Shown: piece after piece, positions 1 to 5,545 of the stretch
Numbering within the stretch: the first letter of the stretch is position 1
Layout of the letters: every line of letters begins with the position of its first letter
Source: Chloroflexota bacterium
GTDB lineage: Bacteria > Chloroflexota > Dehalococcoidia > Plut-88900
Direction: 5' to 3'
Assembly (NCBI GenBank): GCA_022566235.1
Contig: JADFJI010000145.1
Span: forward strand, 1 to 6,294
Length of the DNA stretch: 6,294 nt
Notes under the pieces: model-generated
Told to the model about the DNA's origin: nothing
What the model saw: only the letters and a program-made list of their open reading frames with translations
The model's database searches: none
Program-made: the position numbers and the translations under genes

Positions 1-665
1 ATGGCCACGGCTATCATCTGCGGCATGTCGACCTCCTCCACAGGACGTCCCGCCTTGTCGGCTCCTTTACGGGCCCGCTGGAGAGAGGCCCGCAGGTACT
101 GGGTGGAGGTGAAGAAGTTGTGGAAGATACCGTCGGCGATCTCGCCGGCCAGGGCCATCATCTTGGGCCCCGTGGCCCCGATGTAGATGGGTACCTTGAT
201 GGGCTGTTGAGGTGTATCGGCGCCCAGATCCAGGCGCAGGTCTCGCACCTTCGTGACCTCCCCCTCGAGGGTCACCGTCTCCAGGGCCAGAAGGCGCCGG
301 ACCACGTAGACGTACTCCCGCATGGCCGTGAGGAGCTTCCGCCGCTCGATGCCCTGCTTCCAGGCCAGGGGGTCCCAGTAGGCCCCGATGCCCAGCATTA
401 CCCTTCCGGGGGCCAGTTCGGCCAGTGTGGCGAAGGTCATGGCCATTAGGGCTGCGGTCCGGGTCCAGGTGTTCACTACCCCGGTTGCCAGTTTGATCCG
501 CCGGGTGGCCGTGGCGAAGGCGGCCAGGGGAGTGATCCCGTCCCGCACAAGCCGGGTCTCACAGACCCACACCGAATCGAAGCCGCGCTCCTCCGCCCGC
601 TGAGCCAGCCTGATCTGCTCCGAAAGGCCGGGCCGGTCCAGGAATATGAGACCTACTCGCTGCAT
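1..665 (-). CDS. LLM-class (luciferase-like) flavin/F420-dependent oxidoreductase, partial, C-terminus beyond the left edge
   Basis: Reading the minus strand from the ATG at 665-663 gives an uninterrupted 221-residue frame (start MQRVGLIFLD) that leaves the window without a stop. It matches the bacterial luciferase-like fold, a TIM barrel that binds FMN or coenzyme F420. Supporting motifs are the N-terminal Q-x(3)-AQRAEERGFDSVWV stretch (residues 17-34), RRIKLATGV (55-63), APGRVMLGIGA (85-95), and VPIYIGATGP followed by ALAGEIADGIF (158-181), the typical cofactor phosphate-binding segment. Full members have about 320-350 residues, so roughly one third is missing. The start overlaps the 3' end of the molybdenum hydroxylase gene by 13 bp, so the two are likely one operon; a GGAGG at 679-683 lies 13 nt upstream. 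The sequence alone does not show whether it is an F420-dependent reductase/dehydrogenase or an FMN-dependent monooxygenase, nor its substrate. No signal peptide is visible, so it is probably cytoplasmic. Confidence 0.92.
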   Translation of the reverse strand, partial: MQRVGLIFLDRPGLSEQIRLAQRAEERGFDSVWVCETRLVRDGITPLAAFATATRRIKLATGVVNTWTRTAALMAMTFATLAELAPGRVMLGIGAYWDPLAWKQGIERRKLLTAMREYVYVVRRLLALETVTLEGEVTKVRDLRLDLGADTPQQPIKVPIYIGATGPKMMALAGEIADGIFHNFFTSTQYLRASLQRARKGADKAGRPVEEVDMPQMIAVA

Positions 666-3484
666 CTCTTTGCCAGGGCCTCCAATACCCTCTCGGGAGT
701 GGCTGGGAGATCGAAAACTCGGGCCCCGGTGGCATCCGCGATGGCGTTGACGATGGCGGCGACGATGGGAACGTCGCTCATTTCACCACCTCCTTTGGCG
801 CCGAAGGGCCCCCTGGAATACTCCCCCTCCACAGCGATCACCCTTATCTCCTCGGGGGCCTGGGCTATGGTGGGCAGTCCGTATGCCTTGATGGTGCGGG
901 TCTCTCCCGGGACGTACCGCTCGGTCAGGGTAAGGCCCATGCCGAACACTATCCCGCCTTCACACTGGCCCTCGTAGCTTAGAGGGTGGATGATCTTGCC
1001 GGAGTCCGCGGCGTAGACCACCCGGAGGACCTTTACCTGGCCCTTCTCCGTGTTCACGTCCACCTCGGCCAGGGTGGTGGCGTAGCCAAAGACATCGCAG
1101 TTTGACCCCTGGCCCGTCTCCGGGTCGAAGGCCTGGAGGGTGGACTTCTCGCTGTAGGTCACGGCGTGCTTGAAGGCGAAGGCCCCTTCGTACTTGGTGG
1201 GAATACCCTTTTCCCTGAAATGGGCAGCGAGCTGCTGGAAGGACAACTTCTCCCCAGGGGCCCGAAGGGAGAAGGCGTGCCCGTCTTGTAACTGGATGTT
1301 GTCGGGGCTGTCCTCCAGTAACGCCGAGGCCGTTTCCGTCATGGCCTTCCTGAGGGACTTTGCGGCGTCGTGGACTGCTCCGCCGGCCAGGGTTATGGTG
1401 CCCTGGGAAGCCGTGATATGGGGATAGGGTGCCCCGATGGTGTCGCCCATGACTATCTCCACCGATTCGATGGGTACCGCCAGCTCTTCGGCGGCTATCT
1501 GGGCCATGGCCGTCTTGCTCCCCTGTCCCTTCTCCACCGCCCCCACCAGGACTCGAACATGCCCGTCCCCCAGCAGTTCCGTTGCCGCTTCATACTTGCC
1601 ACCGACGCCGATGGCCCTCCACCCGCAGCCCAGCCCCACCCCCCGTTTCCAGGGCGGGTCGGGCGGGTCGGAGATGGCCAGGGCCCTGGCCTCGTCGTAA
1701 GGCTCACGGATGGCCTCCAGCGTGGCCTTGGTCCCCACGCTCTCCTCCAGTACCATTCCAGTGTGTAGCCGGTCTCCCACCTCCAGGGCGTTGATGATTC
1801 GGAAATCCAGCTTGTCCATGCCGAGCTTTTCGGCCAGCATGTCCATCTGGGTCTCGTGGACCAGGGCCGACTGGATGCTGGTTATGCCCCTTATGGGAAT
1901 GGCCCTGGGGCTGTTGGTGCAGGCCTCGTCGGCCTCGATGAGGACGTTGGGCACCCGGTACGGGCCTGTGAGGAAGTAGGCGTTCCGGGTAAGGCAGTCG
2001 TTTATGGCCTCTCCGGGATTGTGGCTCCAGCTCCCGCCATCGACCAGGATGTCCGACTCCAGCGCTACCAGCCTCCCGTCCCTGGCAGCCCCGGTCCTGC
2101 ACTTTATGTGGAAGGAGTACCACTTGGAAGAGCCTAGGAGCGACTCCTCTCGACTGTACACCAGTCTCACCGGCATCCTGGTCTTCATCGTGAGAAGGGC
2201 CAGGACCCCGGCATGGAGGTAGTCCTCCCGTCCGCCGAAATTGCCACCCATCTCCGGGCAAATGATGCGTATCCTGTCCCTCTCCATGTTCATCAGGCCC
2301 GAGATGAATGTGTGCCCTTCGAAGGCCTCGTGGGAGGGGAACCGGATGAGAAGCCGGCCGTCCTGGTCTATACAGGCGAGGCCCGCCTCCGGCTCCATGT
2401 AGAAGTGCTCCCACCTGGGAGTGGTGAAGGTGTTCTCGACTACCACGTGGGCCTGCTCCAGGCCCTTTCTCGCATCCCCGGATATCACCCTTCTGGCATG
2501 GACCACATTGGGCTCGGGAGGGTTGATGAGGGGGGCGTCCTCGCTGCCGGCCCGGAGGAAGTCCAGCACGGGGGGCAGAGGCTCGTATTCGATGTGGATT
2601 CTCCGAAGCGCTTCTTCGGCGACCTCCTCGGAGATGGCGGCTACGGCGGCTACCGCTTCCCCCAGGAATCTCACCTTGTCCCGGGGAAACAGGAAGGTCT
2701 GAGGCTTGCCGTTGGGCATCTCCGGCATTCCGGGTATGTCCCTGGCGGTGACCACGGCCTCGACCCCCGACATCGCCTCGGCCTCCGAGGTGTCGATGGA
2801 CGTGATCCGGGCATGGTGGTGGGGGCTGCGGAGCACCCTGGCATAGAGCATCCCTTCCATCTTCAGGTCGGCGGCGTACCTGGCGGCGCCGGTGACCTTG
2901 TCTCTATCGTCCAGGCGGATAACGCTCGACCCGACGATGGGCCCTCCACGCGTAGTAGCGTTCCCCTTCGTCACGGCCCCCTGCAGAACTTCGGCAGCTT
3001 GCAGCACCGCGTCGATTACCTTTATGTAGCCGGTGCAGCGGCATATGTTGCGCGAGAGCCTCTTCACCACATCCTGCCGGGTGGGGTTGGGATGGCGGTC
3101 TAGGAGGGCCGAGGCCTCCATGATGATCCCCGGAATGCAGAAGCCGCATTGGGAGGCGCCCAGCTCGATGAAAGCCTGCTGCAGCGGGTGCAGCGAATCA
3201 CTGGTTGGTCTCGAAGCAGCCTGTTCCACGAAGTATCGAGGGGCCAGGCCCTCGATGGTGATTATCTCCTTGCCCTGGGCCCGGGAGACGGGCAGAAGAC
3301 ATGACATGACCCCCTTGCCGCCGAACAGAACGATGCAGCTTCCGCACTCGCCGCCATCGCAGGCGACCTTGGCCCCGGTCAGGTCCAGGTCCTCTCGTAG
3401 AACGTCCAGAAGAGTGCGGTCGGGGTCCGTCTCGATCTCCCGCCTCTCTCCGTTCACCGTGAGGACGATGGGGTTCCTGGTCAC
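653..3484 (-). CDS. Fused [2Fe-2S]/molybdopterin hydroxylase of the xanthine dehydrogenase/aldehyde oxidoreductase family
   Basis: About 943 residues (numbered from the GTG at 3484-3482). The N-terminal ~170 residues carry both [2Fe-2S] clusters: a plant-ferredoxin type with C42, C47, C50 and C62 (CDGGECGSC, then C), and a helical one with C113, C116 (QCGFCIPG), C148 and C150 (CRCTGY). A linker leads to the Mo subunit: the domain around VTGAARYAAD (~197-206), WEHFYMEPEAG (358-368), MGGNFGGRED (412-421), SPRAIPIRG (525-533), EKGQGS (651-656), TASQGT (691-696) and GAKGGGEMS (895-903), whose E901 matches the catalytic base glutamate. The family hydroxylates N-heteroaromatics or aldehydes with water-derived oxygen, in the cytoplasm. 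Fe-S plus Mo without FAD on one chain resembles Desulfovibrio aldehyde oxidoreductase and E. coli XdhD. No FAD subunit gene is in view. The CoxL motif AYRCSFR is absent, so it is not form I CO dehydrogenase. Starts: the frame opens at TTG 3505-3503 right after a TGA, but a GGAGGAG at 3497-3503 favours TTG 3487-3485 or GTG 3484-3482. Substrate unknown. Confidence 0.93.
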   Translation of the reverse strand: MTRNPIVLTVNGERREIETDPDRTLLDVLREDLDLTGAKVACDGGECGSCIVLFGGKGVMSCLLPVSRAQGKEIITIEGLAPRYFVEQAASRPTSDSLHPLQQAFIELGASQCGFCIPGIIMEASALLDRHPNPTRQDVVKRLSRNICRCTGYIKVIDAVLQAAEVLQGAVTKGNATTRGGPIVGSSVIRLDDRDKVTGAARYAADLKMEGMLYARVLRSPHHHARITSIDTSEAEAMSGVEAVVTARDIPGMPEMPNGKPQTFLFPRDKVRFLGEAVAAVAAISEEVAEEALRRIHIEYEPLPPVLDFLRAGSEDAPLINPPEPNVVHARRVISGDARKGLEQAHVVVENTFTTPRWEHFYMEPEAGLACIDQDGRLLIRFPSHEAFEGHTFISGLMNMERDRIRIICPEMGGNFGGREDYLHAGVLALLTMKTRMPVRLVYSREESLLGSSKWYSFHIKCRTGAARDGRLVALESDILVDGGSWSHNPGEAINDCLTRNAYFLTGPYRVPNVLIEADEACTNSPRAIPIRGITSIQSALVHETQMDMLAEKLGMDKLDFRIINALEVGDRLHTGMVLEESVGTKATLEAIREPYDEARALAISDPPDPPWKRGVGLGCGWRAIGVGGKYEAATELLGDGHVRVLVGAVEKGQGSKTAMAQIAAEELAVPIESVEIVMGDTIGAPYPHITASQGTITLAGGAVHDAAKSLRKAMTETASALLEDSPDNIQLQDGHAFSLRAPGEKLSFQQLAAHFREKGIPTKYEGAFAFKHAVTYSEKSTLQAFDPETGQGSNCDVFGYATTLAEVDVNTEKGQVKVLRVVYAADSGKIIHPLSYEGQCEGGIVFGMGLTLTERYVPGETRTIKAYGLPTIAQAPEEIRVIAVEGEYSRGPFGAKGGGEMSDVPIVAAIVNAIADATGARVFDLPATPERVLEALAKRCSE
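679..683 (-). promoter_or_regulatory. Ribosome binding site of the first LLM gene
   Basis: The minus strand reads GGAGG here, inside the last codons of the upstream molybdenum hydroxylase gene and 13 nt before the ATG at 665-663. The spacing is longer than ideal. Together with the 13-bp gene overlap it fits re-initiation by ribosomes finishing the upstream gene. Confidence 0.45.
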
Positions 3485-3496
3485 CAAATCGGGGGT

Positions 3497-3503
3497 CTCC
3501 TCC
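3497..3503 (-). promoter_or_regulatory. Strong Shine-Dalgarno sequence that decides the molybdenum hydroxylase start
   Basis: The minus strand reads GGAGGAG. It lies within the first codons of the longest open frame (TTG at 3505-3503), which argues against that start. It is 9 nt before an in-frame TTG (3487-3485) and 12 nt before an in-frame GTG (3484-3482). The ATG visible at 3508-3506 is out of frame with the enzyme. Confidence 0.6.
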
Positions 3504-3554
3504 AATCATTGAGGTGTCGGGATCATCAGGGCCCAGCCTTTGACGACCCAGGGG

Positions 3555-3582
3555 ATTGTACCATGAGATATGAGGGTGTCCC
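3555..3582 (-). promoter_or_regulatory. Candidate sigma-70-type promoter for the molybdenum hydroxylase operon
   Basis: On the minus strand there is a -35-like GGGACA (3582-3577, four of six consensus bases), a 16-nt spacer, and a -10-like TACAAT (3560-3555, five of six). Transcription would begin near 3548, leaving a leader of roughly 60 nt that contains the GGAGGAG ribosome binding site. The assignment rests on motif matching only. Confidence 0.4.
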
Positions 3583-3673
3583 TGTGGAAACCTCATCCTT
3601 ATGATGTCGCCGGAGTAGTGGGGCGCCGTGAAGGAGAGCTATACGCTGCCAACAAGGGCAGTATGTTAATCTG

Positions 3674-3702
3674 AGTCCCGGCTTGTCCCGATACTCGGGA
3701 CT
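3674..3702. repeat. Inverted repeat with two alternative stems upstream of the second LLM gene
   Basis: GTCCCGA (3685-3691), TAC, TCGGGAC (3695-3701) is a perfect 7-bp inverted repeat with a 3-nt spacer. A second copy of the left arm, AGTCCCG (3674-3680), can pair instead with CGGGACT (3696-3702). The position 55-83 bp before the ATG at 3757 suits an operator for a dimeric regulator or a leader hairpin. It has no T-run after it on the plus strand, so a terminator is unlikely. Confidence 0.6.
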
Positions 3703-3756
3703 TGTCGTGGCTGTACTAGGCTAACATCACAGGTTAATCAAGAATCGGCGGGTGAC

Positions 3757-4752
3757 ATGAAATTCGGAGTAGGCATCGTCAGCAACGAGCCCCTGCCCAA
3801 AGTAGTGGCCCAGGTGAAGCTGGCCGAGGAGCTGGGGTATGAGAGCGCCTGGCTCATCGATTCTCAGCTCACGTGCCGGGAGCTGCACGTCACCCTCACG
3901 GCCTGCGCCCTGGCCACATCCACAATAAAGCTGGCGGCCGGTGTCACAGCGCCCCATACCCGGCACCCCAGTGTGACGGCCAGCGCCTTCGCCTCCTTAA
4001 ACGAGATCGCCGAAGGGAGGCTGATTCTGGGGGTAAGCATCGGCAACACCCTTGTGCGGACCATTGGCGTCAGGCCGGCGAAGGTGCGGGAGTTGGAGGG
4101 CTATGTGGGGACGGTGCGAGGCCTTTTGGATAACCATACGGTCCAATTCGAAGGGGGTGTGGAGGGGAAGATAACCTGGCTGGAAGGCCCAACTGGGATA
4201 CCCATCTACGTGGCGGCCTCGGGGCCCCGGCTCACCCGGGCCGCGGGCCGGATGGCCGATGGGGTGTTGCTCCATTACGGAGCGTTGCCGCACCGGATCA
4301 GAGAGGGGATAGAGCTGGTCAGAGCTGGGGCGGAGGATGCGGAGAGATCGTTGAGCCAGGTGGACCTCAATGCCTGGGTCATCACATCGGTGTCCCGGGA
4401 TGGGGACCTCGCTCGGGAGCATGTCAGGGGGCGGGTGGCCGTTATGCTGAGCATGATCGACTTAGGGAGGTTCAGCGAGGAGGAGCGGGACGCTATAGGC
4501 CGGATAAGAGAAGGGTCCGACTTCTCGCAGGTAACCAGCTCCGACTCAGGCCCCGGCCCCCCCGAGCTGGACGGGTTCATCGATATGTTCACCCTGGCCG
4601 GCACGCCTCAGGAAGTCGAGGCCAAGGTCCAGGCCCTGTCTGCTGTATCGGAGTTAAGCCAGATCGTGATCACCTTGCCAGTATCGGGAGGAAGATTTCC
4701 CTCGGTAGAGTCGATCATGCGGGACTTCGCCGAAGGTGTCATGGGAGTATAG
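3757..4752 (+). CDS. LLM-class (luciferase-like) F420/FMN-dependent oxidoreductase, Mer-like
   Basis: A complete 331-residue protein, the usual length for this family. The N-terminus MKFGVGIVSN is a typical first beta strand of the luciferase-like barrel. Next come VKLAEELGYESAWLIDSQL (20-38), IKLAAGV (57-63), AEGRLILGVSIGN (85-97), IPIYVAASGP with RAAGRMADGVLL (148-172) for the cofactor phosphate, and a C-terminal FTLAGTPQEVEAKVQAL (278-294) typical of the 5,10-methylenetetrahydromethanopterin reductase-like branch. Family members transfer hydride between F420 and a substrate, or use reduced FMN and oxygen. The gene is transcribed away from the molybdenum hydroxylase and shares the motif order of the LLM gene at 1-665, so the two are distant paralogues. 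The ribosome site is weak: only GGTGA directly before the ATG. TAG stop at 4750-4752. The substrate cannot be inferred; no tetrahydromethanopterin pathway gene is nearby, so Mer activity itself is not implied. Confidence 0.92.
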   Translation: MKFGVGIVSNEPLPKVVAQVKLAEELGYESAWLIDSQLTCRELHVTLTACALATSTIKLAAGVTAPHTRHPSVTASAFASLNEIAEGRLILGVSIGNTLVRTIGVRPAKVRELEGYVGTVRGLLDNHTVQFEGGVEGKITWLEGPTGIPIYVAASGPRLTRAAGRMADGVLLHYGALPHRIREGIELVRAGAEDAERSLSQVDLNAWVITSVSRDGDLAREHVRGRVAVMLSMIDLGRFSEEERDAIGRIREGSDFSQVTSSDSGPGPPELDGFIDMFTLAGTPQEVEAKVQALSAVSELSQIVITLPVSGGRFPSVESIMRDFAEGVMGV

Positions 4753-4767
4753 GGCATTATCAAACGC

Positions 4768-4789
4768 CGGGACTTGGGACCAAGCCCCG
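4768..4789. terminator. Hairpin between convergent genes, possible bidirectional terminator
   Basis: CGGGaCTTG (4768-4776), loop GGAC, CAAGcCCCG (4781-4789): eight paired bases with a single A-C mismatch. It fills the 41-bp gap between the stop codons of the plus-strand LLM gene and the minus-strand methyltransferase. The following T-runs are poor on both strands (GTTCTT on plus, GTTTG on minus), so termination efficiency is uncertain. Confidence 0.5.
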
Positions 4790-4793
4790 TTCT

Positions 4794-5429
4794 TCAAGTC
4801 ACCCGGTATACGAAGACCCGGTGGGTGATGTCTGGTTCATCGTAGGGCATACTCTGGAAAGGGGCTGTGACCTCTACGAAACTCCACCTACCCTCTCGTT
4901 CTAAGAGGTCCTGCTTGGCCCGAAACTGATGCTGCACAATCTCGCTGGTGATCATGCTAAAAATAATCGGCCCCCCGGGCCTGGTGACCCGGACCAGCTC
5001 GTCCAGGGACTCCGGAGGCCCGTGGCCCAGGGTAAGGACGCCCATGGCCACCGTTGCCGCAAAGGAATCATCGGCGAAGTCCAGGGTCTCTCCCAGGGTC
5101 ATCTGTCTCAGCTCTCGATAGGCTCCTTTATTTCGGGCTACGTCCAGCATCCCTTGCGACAGGTCTATGGCCACCATATTCTGATACCCGAGAATGTGAA
5201 GGCTTTCCCCCAGGATACCGGTCCCGGCGCCTGCATCCAACAGACGGGCTTCTGGGGAGGGAGCGTGCCGGACCACCAGACCAATACATACTGACGGTAG
5301 TTTATAGCCGTAGCTCAGTAAGTCTTCGTCGTAGTCTTCGGCCCAGGCGTCGTATCGCTCGGCCAGCTTCTTGTTGCCCCTGGTTGCGTAAATCCACTTG
5401 AGCCTATCTGCCCTATCCGGAATATCCAT
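4794..5429 (-). CDS. Class I SAM-dependent methyltransferase, METTL27-like
   Basis: From the ATG at 5429-5427 this encodes 211 residues with the Rossmann-like methyltransferase core. YDAWAEDYDEDL (26-37) precedes motif I LLDAGAGTG (63-71), which binds S-adenosylmethionine; the acidic residue after strand 2 is D89 in VAIDLS; FADDSFAA (118-125) and VRVTRPGGPIIFS (146-158) are the later motifs. The YD-x-WA-x-x-YD-x-DL lead-in, followed by GYKLP, is what I associate with the METTL27/WBSCR27-like group, whose substrates are poorly known. The open frame extends to a TTG at 5492, but the extra 21 residues look unlike a domain, and GAGGG lies just before the ATG, so I prefer the shorter form. It has the same orientation as the amidase, 116 nt downstream of its stop; read-through is possible. 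It converges on the second LLM gene. The methyl acceptor is unknown and could be a small molecule. Confidence 0.88.
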   Translation of the reverse strand: MDIPDRADRLKWIYATRGNKKLAERYDAWAEDYDEDLLSYGYKLPSVCIGLVVRHAPSPEARLLDAGAGTGILGESLHILGYQNMVAIDLSQGMLDVARNKGAYRELRQMTLGETLDFADDSFAATVAMGVLTLGHGPPESLDELVRVTRPGGPIIFSMITSEIVQHQFRAKQDLLEREGRWSFVEVTAPFQSMPYDEPDITHRVFVYRVT

Positions 5430-5545
5430 AGGCCCTCTTTTCAAGTAGTCATCCTCAATACAGAGAGGTAAAGGGCGAGAGCAGGCCTTCAAGTTGGCCC
5501 CAAGCCTGAGCCGTTGCCTCTCCCTCGCCTGCCGTCCGCTGGGTG

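Larger units (their letters stand above)
3506..3756. other. Divergent intergenic region
   Basis: About 250 bp separate the divergently transcribed molybdenum hydroxylase and second LLM gene. It is the longest stretch without a gene in the window. I find no convincing coding frame in it. It holds the minus-strand promoter candidate at 3555-3582 and the inverted repeat at 3674-3702. No convincing -35/-10 pair is visible for the plus-strand LLM gene; the stretch around TAACAT (3722-3727) with TTGTCG (3702-3707) has a spacer of only 14 nt. Confidence 0.7.

Noticed and set aside
1..603. Three short plus-strand open frames at the left end
   Set aside because: They are antisense to the partial LLM gene, whose uninterrupted minus-strand frame carries family motifs from start to edge.
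1704..2414. A 236-codon open frame on the minus strand in another frame of the molybdenum hydroxylase
   Set aside because: Low-complexity Gly/Arg/His/Pro-rich translation inside a real gene with continuous family motifs; a shadow, not a frameshifted piece.
2213..3103. A 296-codon open frame on the plus strand opposite the molybdenum hydroxylase
   Set aside because: It lies entirely antisense to a well-supported enzyme gene. The translation is rich in Gly, Pro, His and Arg without a recognisable domain, as expected from a GC-rich shadow frame.
653..3484. Aerobic CO dehydrogenase large subunit (CoxL form I)
   Set aside because: The AYRCSFR active-site loop is replaced by IPIRG with no cysteine, and the Fe-S domain is fused to the Mo subunit, unlike the separate CoxS/CoxL chains.
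3685..3701. Rho-independent terminator reading of the inverted repeat in the divergent region
   Set aside because: No T-run follows on the plus strand, and no gene ends nearby on either strand.
5430..5492. TTG-initiated N-terminal extension of the methyltransferase
   Set aside because: The 21 extra residues show no domain-like pattern, while the ATG at 5429-5427 has a GAGGG just upstream and precedes the recognisable protein.
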